DNA of 64,000 bases, taken from positions 7,564,001-7,628,000 of the forward strand of contig CAUJLY010000002.1 in assembly GCA_963281155.1 (NCBI GenBank). The letters are read 5' to 3'. Source of the DNA: Rhabditophanes sp. KR3021 (Eukaryota > Nematoda > Chromadorea > Rhabditida > Alloionematidae). The notes beneath the pieces were generated by a model, which worked only from the letters and a program-made list of their open reading frames with translations, searched no databases and was not told the DNA's origin. Position numbers and translations under genes: made by a program. Positions 9,330 to 20,669 of this stretch are shown piece after piece; the first letter of the stretch is position 1, and every line of letters begins with the position of its first letter.

Positions 9330-11781
9330 TTTCAATATCGTTTAATTACAAAATTCCCATCGTAAAAGGATCCTCATGGATGTTGGTATTTTATCATCTC
9401 TCCTTGATCCAAATCTTTTGTATATCATAAACACTTATCCCCATTTCTTTTTCACAGCAATAAAAGTGATACCCATATCGTGTGGTAAAAAAGCATGCCG
9501 ACTTTACATTCTTCCTACTCTGGCACATACCATTTTTATTGCTAACTTTTGGTGTTACCTAAAAAAGACATCAAAGTGTGGATCGTTATGATGCAACTCC
9601 AAAAGCCTATTGTTCCAACAAACTTTCATTTATTATATATATCTTACAAATAAACAAAACTTATTTTTATGGCTTTTTACGATTCTTTGATCATAGACAA
9701 TGAGATTAGATATTTATATGGCTTATTAATATTATATCTTCATAATCACAGGTTGCCAAGTTGGGTTGTTAAATTTAATGATAAGGTGAATTAGACCACT
9801 TCATTTTGTAATTTTCATTACATTTTATATTTGCTGATTAATGGTGTCGAAATTTGAATTAATATGGTACTTTTTAATTTGGATATCATTTTCATTTAGA
9901 TGCATCATTTCAAAGTATACATCTTTTTGGTTGGGCATAATTGTCTTGCCATATTTAGTTAGATAGACAATAAAAAGATAAGTTGATGTTTTTATTGCAA
10001 AAGGTATCACCGATATCATTGCAAAAACATCAAATGATGGTGATACTTTTATGATCCTACTCATACCATGTCAACGAGTTTATTACGTTTTTTACTTCTT
10101 TTAGTTGGAAAAATTGGCTTCAAGTCAAATGACTGCAAACTCCTACTTCTTTGGTCCAAAAGACCCTCTAAATTAGGTTGGAACATTTCGGAATACATTC
10201 CCTATCCTGCTATTCTTTACTTTGTTTTGTGTTCTTTATGCAGCTTTGTCCAATTCCCCTTTAAATGATTGCTTGGTATGGTACATCTTAATTTATTGTA
10301 TCAATTAATTAATAATTTCTCCAGCTTATTTAAACTCACTTAATTCAATTTATTGTCAGCATAAATTAAAGCCTTATTTGAACTCACTTAAACGGCTTAG
10401 GTGTTGTTGTGACTGTTATTTAGGAAAGCTATCCATTCATTATTACCCAATCTATACCTTCCACGATCAAATCATTTGTTTACAGGTCATGCATAAACCA
10501 ATCCTTTCTCGGATTAAATTTAATTCATCAAAAATTTAGGCAATCTCAAAAAAAGCCGACTGATTTAATTTTTTCCCTACCATGCCGACACTCCTCCATC
10601 ATTGTTTGTATCAGGGTGTTACCTCATTCAACTATTAAGAGGATATCGGAAACGTTTATTCCTTGTACATTCCCCATCAAGACTAGTCTTGTCCTTTCTT
10701 GTATCGTGTTTTGTGATGGGAGATAAGCCTTCTCAATTGGATTACTTTTAAGTAAATGAGGGTGGCTCGAACCACTTTTCTTACTGTACCAAACAACTTT
10801 CTTACTACGTTTTAAATGTGATTGTTTGCTTTTTTCTACAATATATTTACACATTGACAATGACTACTAATTTATATACAATAATTACTCTTCCTTATCA
10901 CTTTTTTACCCAATTTGGGTTACCGTTTACATTACCAATCTTATGTATTTTGGTCTACTTCAAAGACCAACCGAAAACATCCCTTTTGCCACTATCACCT
11001 TCCTTTAAAGTTCACGACGGGTCATATTGTTCTTTTCAAACAACCGTCCAATCTAATCAACAACCCTTTTTTATTTGAATATATCTATCTATCAAACTTA
11101 TTTCTTACATCTTTTCAAAATAAAATGATGAATAAGAACTATTTGGGTGATGTGCTTTTGCTACCTCTTACACTTCATCAAATACAGATTACATGAGTAA
11201 GAGTATGCGATTACATCTCATAATAAATATGTTTGATTATTTTAATCATTCTCTAAACCATACTTTTATCATTTTATTTTTTGGACAAATCATTTGAGAT
11301 TACACATGTATAATTGAACAAATTAGTGTTTAACTATTTGGTAGGGTTATTTGATCAGTCCAGACTTATACAAAATGATAAGAAATGTTTTTATTAAAAC
11401 ATACATATTAATGTAAATTTATATATTGTTTTTATATAATATTAGCTTTGTATAATATTTAATAGACACAAACAATAACTTCAATATTTTCTCAATTAAA
11501 CCTTTCACACACGTCCATCCCCTTTTTTGTCTACTCTACCATCACCATATAACCAACTACTCCGGAAAAGAAATATATCTTCTTACCCCCATATCACAAT
11601 CATATTTGTGGTGTTTCTCTCTCTTACTACCACCTAATAATAAGCACATACATACACACACCACCCAATTAAGCATCGTGCTTCTTTATTTCTGATATTA
11701 ATCTATTATTATATTGGTGATAATCATAAATTCTTAATACATTTTTTGACATTTTTATGCTTTTTAGAAAAAGGCACATCC
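9330..11781. other. Intergenic upstream of caudal, no gene recognised
   Basis: About 2.45 kb of A/T-rich sequence. Several 60-95-codon open frames occur (for instance near 9376, 10068 and 10818), but their composition is low-complexity Phe/Leu/Tyr-rich and they look like chance. A pair of 18-bp direct repeats is listed separately. A polypyrimidine-rich tract with many cac/ctc runs lies at about 11500-11680, and a ctttttag acceptor-like site sits 14 nt before the caudal ATG. The length fits a developmental-gene regulatory region. Confidence 0.5.
10325..10391. repeat. Pair of 18-bp direct repeats (cttattt(a/g)aactcactta)
   Basis: Copies at about 10325-10342 and 10373-10390 differ at one position and lie 48 bp apart, upstream of caudal. 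They could be paired factor-binding sites or a deletion-scale duplication. Confidence 0.55.
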
Positions 11782-13784
11782 ATGGGTATGCAGAGTAATC
11801 AGGAAGGGGTTGGCAATAATGGAACCAGTAATTTTGCACTTAATAATCTTGAAGAACCTTTGATTGCCAATAATTTTTATAATAATCCTGCCAATAATTT
11901 AATCTATCAGAATTCGGTTAAAGGTTGGTCTAGTTATGGGAGTCAGGTGGATAATAATGGTGCTTTGTTCAATTCGTTTCCTTCTACTTCTGTTCCAAGT
12001 GCTGTTTTGAATCCCACGATGACGGATGCTTATAGTTTGTCTAGTTCCTTCATCAATCAGCCCTTGCCACTCGATTTTGTTTGGACGGCACCTCCTGACT
12101 TGTATAATAATATAAATAACAACTTTCCTGATCAGCCTAATCTTTATCCTACCGATCCTCATCCTACCTCCTCCTCTACACCAAGCCACTTTAACTTAAT
12201 CAAGAGAGAGCATGACAATAGTGGATTGATGTATGGGGCCAATGGGACGAATCCAGCTTTGGTCTGGAACAACTACCAAACCGCCATGAATGCAGCTTCC
12301 TTCGAAAATTACCAATACAAGATGGCTAATTTTAGTGCCTTGAAACACAAAGATTTGAAGCCTATGATGGTGGAAAACAATCCACCGTACAGAACTGGGC
12401 CTGGAACTAACAGTAAGTTGTCTCACTTCAACAAATCTATTCATACATGCCACTTTAGATGTCAGAGTTAGGACATCTGACAAGTACCGTATGGTATATT
12501 CAGAACACCAAAGACTCGAACTAGAAAAAGACTACATCACCAATGAATTCATCACCACCGAAAGAAAAGCACAACTGTCGATGGATCTTAAACTAACAGA
12601 ACGACAGATTAAGATATGGTTCCAGAATAGGTACGTGTGGTGTCCTTAAATCTATATCTCCCAAAAAATCAAATCATTTAGGGAAAGCCATAAATCTTAG
12701 TTCTTTTATCACAAAAGAGACAAATAAGATGATTTGATTTACGAGGGGTGAAATGTATCTCATATTACCGACATAATAAAATGATCCGCTATAGTTATTG
12801 TAACAACACGCAACAAACGCTTTCTTTGCCGCACTTACTTGTAGATAGGAAATGGCATCTTCCAGGACACATTATTTTAATAAATTAAGTATCCTTTTTG
12901 CATTTATTGTGTTGTAAGGAACACGGGTTAGGTGAGTGTTTGAATGTGTGCCGATCGTGTCATCTTATTACACCATTTATGTCAAAATATTGAGGGTAGT
13001 TATTGGTTAGGGCAATTTATTGAAAAAGTAGTCTTTCTGTTTTTAAAAGATTATACAGTATCCAGGAGGCAACAACATAATAATTAAGTTTGCATACATA
13101 TCCACCTTTACGATCAGATAATTGAGTTGTCTAAGCTTGGCTTTTATTGCTTTAAGTAACACCATAAAAGTAAATTGTCTGAGTTAAGAGTATGATTAGA
13201 AGGTTGTAAAAGTTTGGTGAAGGTTTTTGGTGTTGACAAGGTTAGAGTTGGTGGAGTAATGATATTTTGGAAGGGATATGTTGATAGATACACATTTTTA
13301 GCATAACAAGTTTGTTGTTTCGTGAAATGATTATTTGAGTTTTAAATGTGGCCATGTGTCCATACAATGGAAAGCAGTATAGCCATTGATATGATTCCAT
13401 ATCTAAATAGAATAACAAGGAAAAATAGTATCTTTCCCAGGCCTGGTTATGATTTACGATGGGCAGGTTTAAACCTTTGACAACAAATAACTCTTTTAGA
13501 TGATCTCGTATGTTAAAGGCCCGCCATTCAATTTTATTGTTTCATATCCATTTTATTCCACCAAACTAATACAAAAGCACAATGAGTCAGGTTGATCGTA
13601 AAAAATGTTTAAAAATAAGAGGTTCTCTTTGTAGAGAAGAGGGTGATGTTTAACAGATGGAATAAGGCTAAAACAAAATAAATATACGAAATATTGTTAT
13701 GTTGCCCAAATTAATGCCATTTGTTACAGACGTGCCAAGGATCGCCGAGAAAAGTCAAAATTAAATGATATGCCATTGCATTAA
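11782..13784 (+). CDS. Caudal / Cdx homeobox transcription factor
   Basis: Three exons, 11782-12412, 12459-12630 and 13730-13784; 285 aa. The homeodomain begins [20 protein letters not shown] and its recognition helix is [24 protein letters not shown](V/M)[10 protein letters not shown] and TERQ(V/I)KIWFQNRRAK are hallmarks of caudal. The second intron (1,099 bp) splits the homeobox in the Arg codon after WFQN. Residues 1-200 are Asn/Ser/Pro-rich. The usual hexapeptide before the homeodomain (YEWM/YPWM type) is not present; the corresponding stretch reads [11 protein letters not shown]. Caudal proteins specify posterior and hindgut fates. The protein ends soon after the homeodomain ([12 protein letters not shown]). 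The first ATG behind a ctttttag acceptor-like site was used. Confidence 0.95.
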
Positions 13785-15039
13785 CATCCACACACAATTG
13801 AAGTAAAACAAAAATGACGGTATTTAGCATAATTATTCCAACCAACTAAAGTATTATATCCTCTCAACATTTCACACAATATAAAAGTATGTCAATTAGT
13901 AATGAAACCTCGTTTGATACTGTACATTTGTGAACATATCACACACACACACCTATTCATAACTTTCCAAACCACGTCAATTAATCAGGTACTTATATTT
14001 TGTTTACTTACAAAAATTAATCAAATCTGTGTTGTGGTGGTGCCTTTCTTTATTTTGTCTCATCTAATATTTAAATAGTTATATATGTATTTTTTTATTA
14101 TCAAACTAAATAACAAGCTTTATTTGGACAAATTTTGTAAACATTATCATCTGGATATATATATCTTCATGATATTGTGCTTTTTTATATTTGATGTTGT
14201 ATTATTTATTAATAAAAACAATAAAAAACATTTAACTTACATGTCAAAGGTAATTAGTAGTATTTAACGATACCCATCATAAATCAAATGTTAATTGATA
14301 ATAGGTAAATAATTAAGTAAAATAAATGATAGTTAGAGAAAGTAAGTTTTTAAAAATAAATAAAAGCTTAAAAATAATCATTTAATGAATCATTTGATGG
14401 ACCGTTTGATGATGTGCCTCTTTTGATTGCCTATCACTGTAAAAGTCTGCAAAAGCTTATCATTTTCCACTAAAGTAATCAAATACAAATATACGATCGA
14501 CTATTTATTTATTCAGAAGCATTCCTTTTTATCAAGAAAGATTAGTTAGAAGGGAAGGGGAAGTTGTTATCGGTTGGCTTAAAGCACCTTTTAAGTAATA
14601 AATTGACAATTCTTTCCTTTCGCTACTCAACTTTCAATTGACGACACCGTTTAAGCTTGTTTTGGGGGAGATACTTTTGATGTGTTTCAATTTAGTTAGT
14701 TTGGCTGGGTGTGTAATAATTAAATTATTTTATGTATCTTTTTTAACACCATCAAAACAAATATTAATGTATCATTTGATGAATATGAATGAGTAAATAT
14801 TTGTGGATAAACATCTTTTTACTTTCAAGAAATGAATATTCAATTAGCAATGGAAACAAAGATCTGGTATTCATTTGGAGAGATTGGGGTTGTTTATGTT
14901 CATAGATTGTTTAAGTCTACTGTAAAGGATACTCACATTTGAAATTGGGTTCGAATGTAAAACTTTGCCAGATACTATTTTTGATTGGTCCATAAAGAGT
15001 AACTAGTTGGTAAGACGATTGTGTTAGGGCAACACCGAC
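13785..15039. other. Intergenic downstream of caudal
   Basis: AT-rich sequence with a short (CA)n tract near 13941-13952. Nothing coding was recognised. The 3' UTR of caudal presumably occupies the first part. Confidence 0.5.
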
Positions 15040-15487
15040 TTGATACATCATCGTTTTCAAAATAATTTGATTAGTAATACCACTTACTTTATCAGAAGTG
15101 TTACTATTTGCAGTCAATATCCTCATTTTATGCCACTCGCTGAAGCCATTTATGAACCTGTTGACAAAAACAATCTGCTTATTCAGATATTTCGGGCACA
15201 TCTACTCACATATCCAGAATCACTCAAATGCCCTCTCATCGAACATCCATCTGGGTATAGAATAGATAAAATGTGAAGATGTTTTGGTTGTAGCTTCCAT
15301 CGAGAAATACTCCAATGTGGAGTTAATTTTTAGTCTGCTTCATAAATTGAGATGGGAACTCAAAGGTATGATCGACGTCATGGACTTGATTTGTGGTGTG
15401 GACTTTAACTTTGTGAATATTGGTACATCTAATACAGTCAAACCTACATTATTTAAACGAATTTTTGATGAGGATGTAGACTTTTGA
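15040..15487 (+). pseudogene. Broken open reading frame of unknown identity
   Basis: Two abutting frames read like coding sequence. The first contains YPHFMPLAEAIYEPVDKN and ends HPSGYRIDKM-stop near 15276. The second, one frame away, continues CEDVLVVASIEKYSNVELIF and ends FKRIFDEDVDF-stop at 15487. Joining them would need a single-base change near 15272-15280. There is no convincing start codon or upstream exon. The segment IDVMDLICGVDFNFVN followed by VKPTLF faintly recalls the helical core of MutS-family proteins (ID...lD...VrP), but that is weak. It may be a gene remnant, or the end of a gene whose other exons I could not find. Confidence 0.3.
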
Positions 15488-15756
15488 TAAACCTTTCTTT
15501 TAATGCATTGTTATGTTTTAAATTGTTTAATATCTTATAAGAATGTTTAATGCCTTCAATTAGATTCATTCGCATAATTATTCTTATGGACTATATATAA
15601 ATGAGTTTAGAGAGATGAAATGATTTGAATGATAAGCAATTTAATTGTAATTGATGACACATTGGTAATAAGCGTTACTTCAAACAAATTATGCTTTAAT
15701 TACGAATCAGTATAGACCTGATATACTTCCTGAATGTCATAACTTTTGATTTGCAA

Positions 15757-15788
15757 TGACGTCAACTAAAACAACAAAAGTGACGTAT
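15757..15788. promoter_or_regulatory. Paired CRE-like sites upstream of the Rh channel gene
   Basis: A perfect TGACGTCA at 15757-15764 and a half-matched TGACGTAT at 15781-15788 lie 24 bp apart, about 350 and 325 bp before the Rh start. The spacing is close to two helical turns. Function is inferred from the consensus only. Confidence 0.3.
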
Positions 15789-16111
15789 ACAGGAAATACC
15801 TAGTGAATATTTATTCCCAGCAAAACGATTACTTGACTCTATCAGTGTCTTAACAAAAGAAACTTCAGAATGTTCTTCATATTCGGATAAAATAAAACCT
15901 TATCTTGAAACCCAAATTAGTTAGTCAAAAGTCTTACTCAATTAAATTCATAACATTCACTAATTAAATAAGTATTCTTGAACAAATAATTAAATAAGTG
16001 CAACATTTAATTATTTTCTGCGCATTTAGTAAACATACCGCCTTTTCTAACCTTATTTAAGGTTTCGAAATTACAACAAATTTCATTTTGTATTTACTTT
16101 TTGATTAAATA

Positions 16112-17482
16112 ATGTTTAAAGATCCATACAGTTTGTTTCAAAAAAATCAGTTCATAATTATAATATCACTTTCACACTTGATATTTATTATTTTATTTGT
16201 CATATTTGGAAGGTATTCAGCAAATGCATTGCCAACTTTTCCAACTAATAATGACTCAACTGTTGAATATCCTATGTTTATGGACATCCACGGCATGATA
16301 TTTGTAGGATTCGGAATGTTGATGGTGTTTCTTAAGAAGTATTCCTATTCATCAGTGTCAATAAATATGCTATTGGCTTCATTTTCTATTGAATGGTCCA
16401 TAATAATAAGAGGATTTTTGAGTACTCAATTTCAGAAAGATGGAACTTTTGAGATTGGTATTTTAAGTATTATAGATGCTGATTTTAGTGCTGCAGTTGT
16501 TTTAATTAGTATGGGTGCTTTGTTGGGAAAATTAACTCCTACCCAGTATTTGATATTAACTATTATTGAAGTTCCAGCATCAGTAGTTACTGAATATATA
16601 GTGATGGAGATATTTCATGTCAATGACGTTGGAGGTTCCATGACAATTCATATTTTTGGATGTTTTTTTGGTTTAGCTGCTGCGAAAGCTTTTTATGTGG
16701 AGGATCATTCCAATTCAGCTAATGAAGGATCTTCCTACAATAGTGATGTGTTTGGAATGGTTGGAACAATTTTTCTTTTTATATATTGGCCTTCTTTTAA
16801 TGCAGCCACAGCTGTGTCCGAATCAGCAAAACAACGCTGTATCATGAATACTTACTTGTCTTTAACAGCTTCAGCTATCGCAACATTTATTACCTCGCAA
16901 ATAGTAGATAAAAATAGAAAATTCGACATGGTGCATATTTGTAATAGTACCTTGGCTGGTGGAGTGGCAATCGGAACTGTTGGGGCTGTTATATTGAATC
17001 CATGGATTTCTTTAGTCATAGGAAGTGTCGGGGGAGTTGTTTCAGTTTTGGGGTATAAATATTCGAGTCCCTTTCTTAAATCTAAATTAGGTATTCACGA
17101 TACATGCGGAGTGGCCAATTTGCATGGCTTTCCTGCCTTGATTAGTGGTGTTTGTTCTATCATTTTGGCTGGTGCTTATCCAAAAGCAGATTATGGCAGT
17201 GAATATACTGATATTTACCCGGCTACTTCCCCTACCCATGGACACAGTCACTTTAGTCAACCACTTTATCAATTGTTTGGGATCCTTCTTGAATTGGCAG
17301 CATCAATCGTGATAGGCTTATTAACAGGCTATTTATTGAAACTTAAAATTTGGAATCAACTCCCACCAAAGGATCTATTTTCGGATCAACTTTTCTTTCA
17401 TACTCCAGATGATTTCAATTCTTCACAATATATTCAAAACCTGCAGCAAATTGAAGTGTGTACAAAGAATGTTAACGCATAA
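16112..17482 (+). CDS. Rh-type ammonium/ammonia channel
   Basis: An intronless 456-aa protein with about eleven to twelve hydrophobic spans, the length of animal Rh glycoproteins (RhAG/RhBG/RhCG). Signature blocks are MDIHGMIFVGFGMLMVFLKK, SSVSINMLLASFSIEW, IIDADFSAAVVLISMGALLG, GGSMTIHIFGCFFGLAAA and HDTCGVANLHGFPALISG. Rh channels conduct ammonia/ammonium across plasma membranes for nitrogen excretion. The first pore histidine (MTIH) is present. In the second twin-His segment the usual Gly-Val-His-Asn-Leu-His-Gly reads GVANLHG, so the pore histidine aligned with AmtB His318 is an alanine (codon gcc). It is the only long protein here without an intron besides small ones. A TATA-like cttatttaagg lies about 60 bp upstream of the ATG. 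Confidence 0.95.
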   Translation: MFKDPYSLFQKNQFIIIISLSHLIFIILFVIFGRYSANALPTFPTNNDSTVEYPMFMDIHGMIFVGFGMLMVFLKKYSYSSVSINMLLASFSIEWSIIIRGFLSTQFQKDGTFEIGILSIIDADFSAAVVLISMGALLGKLTPTQYLILTIIEVPASVVTEYIVMEIFHVNDVGGSMTIHIFGCFFGLAAAKAFYVEDHSNSANEGSSYNSDVFGMVGTIFLFIYWPSFNAATAVSESAKQRCIMNTYLSLTASAIATFITSQIVDKNRKFDMVHICNSTLAGGVAIGTVGAVILNPWISLVIGSVGGVVSVLGYKYSSPFLKSKLGIHDTCGVANLHGFPALISGVCSIILAGAYPKADYGSEYTDIYPATSPTHGHSHFSQPLYQLFGILLELAASIVIGLLTGYLLKLKIWNQLPPKDLFSDQLFFHTPDDFNSSQYIQNLQQIEVCTKNVNA

Positions 17483-18418
17483 CTCAATTTACTATATCTA
17501 TCTTGTAAAATACTTTTGACATTGAATAGAAGAATCAGCATAAATATTAATCTCGTCTTTGTTCATTTATTAATGTTGTCTTCTGCAAATTCATCAAACT
17601 TTTCTTATGACTCTTCCAATCAAGTGTTTGTTATAAACAAAATTATGTATTGTGTGGTTCCTTAGCTAAAGAAAGTTGATCGCTCATGTAAGTCTCCATT
17701 AGCTTACCACAAATCAACCACAAAACGAACATAACTCACCAAATTAAATGCTTATTACCTCAAAAATACACCTTTCTTTAAATATTTACTCAAAAAGTGA
17801 GTAGAAGACATCAAGTACAAAAGCCACATTTTTAATAAAAAATTGTCCTTCGAAAGTGGGGAAACAAACAGTTTATTGGATGTAGTTTGTGCGAAGTTTA
17901 CATTGAGGGGTGTTTGTCTTAAGGATTATGATTGCAACTTATTTTGATAATACTCGAGAAAGTAAGTTTATAAAAGTTTCTATTTAATGGATTTAAAAGA
18001 TTTGTCCACCTCTATGTGTATTGCTTTTTATTGCGCAATTGTTTGAATTGGTGTGCAATAGTGTTTAATGAAGGCACTTTGTTTATTGTCTTAAGATTAT
18101 AACTAAACGGTATCTTTGCTTAGATGCATTTTCAAATTGTAAAGATGCTGTTAGAAGTTGGAGGCTCTTTTTGCATCCAATTATTGTTTGATGGCATTTT
18201 TTATAGGCCAAACAGATCGGATGATTGTTTACACGTTACTTAATCTTTCCTTGCAACATTTTGTTTACGAGCTAAATTTAATGATTTAACCATCGACTTT
18301 AGACGTCGGGTCACTTGTGTTTTACCGTTACATCATGCATTAAGCTGTAACCCACTTACACGCCTATAAACTTTGAACCATACTGTTGTAAGGAAATGGT
18401 CATCCCTTTTAACGAAAC
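17483..18418. other. Intergenic between the Rh channel and the secreted protein gene
   Basis: AT-rich, with no gene or repeat recognised. The proximal promoter of the next gene lies at its right end. Confidence 0.5.
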
Positions 18419-18426
18419 TATATAAG
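18419..18426 (+). promoter_or_regulatory. TATA box (TATATAAG)
   Basis: A consensus TATATAAG sits 58-65 bp before the ATG at 18484, placing transcription start near 18450 in a pyrimidine-rich catcattcattcc context and implying a leader of about 30 nt. Confidence 0.6.
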
Positions 18427-18483
18427 GCATCTCTACTCATCGTCACCATCATTCATTCCCAAATAGTCTTTACTATTGTCACC

Positions 18484-19251
18484 ATGAAATATTTTGTGAT
18501 CCTTTTGAATTTACTACTTGTGTCGGGTGCTAATGGAAGTCTTCGCAACGAACACCGGAACAGTGTATGCTCCTCTTCACCTTATACCAAGTCTTTCACC
18601 TGTCCAACCTTCAACACTGACTATATAAGGATTGATCAGGGGATCTTCTACGAAGAAATTCCAGCCGATTGCGATGCAAGTGCCGAATGTACAGCTGTCA
18701 AAGTCACTGAAAGGAAAGTCATCTACAATAACGAATGGATCTTGAGTCTTGATGGGGTTAATGCGTGGCGGAAGACGGCTCTACTCTACAAACCAGAATG
18801 CTACCCCAATGGAACGTTTGTCGTTGATGGAACGATTCCAGTTGCACTTTTGAAAGATCACATTGTGACGGATGGGTACGAGTACCCCTTGATGGAAGGC
18901 AAGCCTATTTTTTCATTTATGCCAGTCTTAGGCAGAAGGAAGGTGGTGTCTATGAATATTGCTCAAAAGGAATTCGTCATGTTTCTGTCACTCTATCTAA
19001 GCAAAGACAAAGGCTTCTACGACCATGTCCTCCACCAAAACAGTGAAACCTTCTACACAAATGCCACTGAAGGTAAACTCAAGAATGTCGGAACCGAACC
19101 CCTCAAAGCTGGGGACATCCTGAACGACCTGTACAATGACATGATGGATGACCTCACGGAAAAGGCTGAAGCATTGTGGAAAAAGTTTTGCGAGACTGCT
19201 GTCTTGGAAAAGGGTGCCTTTTATGAAGAAGTGATGAGAAATAACCATTAA
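18484..19251 (+). CDS. Secreted protein of unknown family
   Basis: A 255-aa single-exon protein starting MKYFVILLNLLLVSGANGSL, a clear signal peptide. I chose this ATG because the upstream extension of the frame has no ATG and would bury the signal sequence. The mature part has six cysteines (VCSSSPY, FTCPTF, ADCDASAEC, PECYPNG, KKFCETA) and two N-glycosylation sequons (NGT, NAT), then a Lys/Glu-rich helical C-terminus (NDLYNDMMDDLTEKAEALWK). I do not recognise the family. It has its own TATA promoter and a polyadenylation signal 58 bp after the stop, so it is a strong simple transcription unit, perhaps highly expressed. Confidence 0.8.
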   Translation: MKYFVILLNLLLVSGANGSLRNEHRNSVCSSSPYTKSFTCPTFNTDYIRIDQGIFYEEIPADCDASAECTAVKVTERKVIYNNEWILSLDGVNAWRKTALLYKPECYPNGTFVVDGTIPVALLKDHIVTDGYEYPLMEGKPIFSFMPVLGRRKVVSMNIAQKEFVMFLSLYLSKDKGFYDHVLHQNSETFYTNATEGKLKNVGTEPLKAGDILNDLYNDMMDDLTEKAEALWKKFCETAVLEKGAFYEEVMRNNH

Positions 19252-19309
19252 TTATACTACTTGTGCTATAACATTTCTCTAATCTTTCTATTTTTGTATA
19301 TTTTGATTG

Positions 19310-19315
19310 AATAAA
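19310..19315 (+). terminator. Polyadenylation signal AATAAA
   Basis: AATAAA followed by the G/T-rich gtgttttaagatcgtttttg lies 58 bp after the stop of the secreted protein gene, the usual arrangement for cleavage and polyadenylation. Confidence 0.6.
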
Positions 19316-19456
19316 AGTGTTTTAAGATCGTTTTTGTTTTGTTCCTTTGTCACCAAATAACTAACTTTAAAACAAACTCTAAAATGTAAAAAGAGCCGCG
19401 GACCGCTTTGTTAATGTTTAAACTAATTTTATAATCACTTTTGCATTCTCATTTGA

Positions 19457-20669
19457 ATGTTGTTAATTAATTTGGTCAAGCCCTATTTGCCTCGTCTTAC
19501 TTTGGCAAAGACCAATTCCAACTTCCATAAGGAGCGATTTACGTCTGGAGTCCTTCAGCACGTGGAAGAGCAATTTTCGAGTATACCTAAAGAAGACAAA
19601 AATAAAGTGACTTTTCATGCTGCCTTAAGTAAGTTTATCCAATTAATGAGCCTGTCTATTCTGTTTTAGCAATTTACTCTCAAAACAAGGCAAATGTCCG
19701 TGGACACGTCGAATTTATCACAACGGCATTGAAGCATATGAAAGAGTTTGGGCTTCACAAAGATTTAGATACCTATAAAAGTCTGCTAAATATATTTCCA
19801 AAAGGACCTTTAATTCCGCAAAATAAGGTACAGAAGATATTTTTACATCATCCACAGCAGCAGAATTGTTGTATTAAAGTGTTAGACGAGATGGAATGGA
19901 ATTGTAAGTTTTGATATTATTTTTATGTTTATTTAAGTTTGTAGGTGTTCAACCTGATAAAGAAGTTCATGACATTGTGTCAATGACTTTTGGAGAATGG
20001 AATTTTGCAACGAAAAAGATTAAAAGGATGTTGTATTGGATGCCAAAACTGAGACACACCAATAAATACTTGGATAGGAGAGACGTCGACAATCAAAAGC
20101 ATGATGGGAAGACATTAGCTAAGATGGCACTTGAGATGATGATTAGGGATGGGGGAGTACAAGTGAAGTATGCAAAAGCCGTGCGGGGTGATGGAAAATC
20201 AAGTTTCATTGTTAGTGGCCAAAGCCCGCTCCAAAAAAGAATTCTATTCAACTTAATCAAAGAATACAAAAACGTGACCTTAAACGTTGATGGGCCGGCG
20301 ATTGTTTATTTATCAGACCACAGCATCAAATATATGGTTTTATCATGCGATGATCCAAGTTATGTTAAAGGATCCAGCAGTCTAATGGATAACGACACTT
20401 ATTACGAAACTGACGCAATCAAAATCGGCATTGCGAACGAGGTAACTAAAGAGAAGAACGTGCACTATCAAGATGGAAAGATTATATTGGCAATGGCTGT
20501 TTTGCAAGAGAATACGAAAGAGGCAGCAATGGCATGGATGAGACATTTGCAAGAGAACAATTTGAATTTGGTCAAAGCTAATATCTTTTTTAGGATTAAT
20601 GAGGGAAGCAATACGGTTGTGGTTCAAGAAATCGAAAGAATTGAAAAAGATGTTAAAGATGTTAATTAG
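19457..20669 (+). CDS. ECSIT: ECSIT, mitochondrial complex I assembly factor / Toll pathway intermediate
   Basis: Exons 19457-19628, 19670-19903 and 19945-20669, with two 41-bp introns; 376 aa. Diagnostic PPR-like blocks are RGHVEFITTALKHMKEFGL, DLDTYKSLLNIFPKGPL, VQKIFLHHPQQQNCCIKVLD and VQPDKEVHDIVSMTFGEW, all very close to ECSIT. The C-terminal half is more divergent, ending with AMAWMRHLQENNLNLVKANI and FRI, the family's typical last block. The N-terminus is rich in Arg/Lys/Leu and would serve as a mitochondrial targeting sequence. In mitochondria ECSIT works with NDUFAF1 and ACAD9 in complex I assembly; in some animals it also links TRAF6 to MAP3K1. Tandem AATAAA-like motifs occur just after the stop. 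Confidence 0.95.

Noticed and set aside
10068..11196. Several 60-95-codon frames upstream of caudal
   Set aside because: Hydrophobic low-complexity translations from T-rich DNA; overlapping in multiple frames with no family features.
14944..14957. Possible tRNA B-box (gggttcgaatg)
   Set aside because: No A-box, acceptor stem or anticodon arm could be folded around it.
14917..15201. 94-codon open frame on the minus strand opposite the 15-kb coding-like segment
   Set aside because: The plus strand reads more like protein over a longer total span; the minus frame has no homology or splice context.
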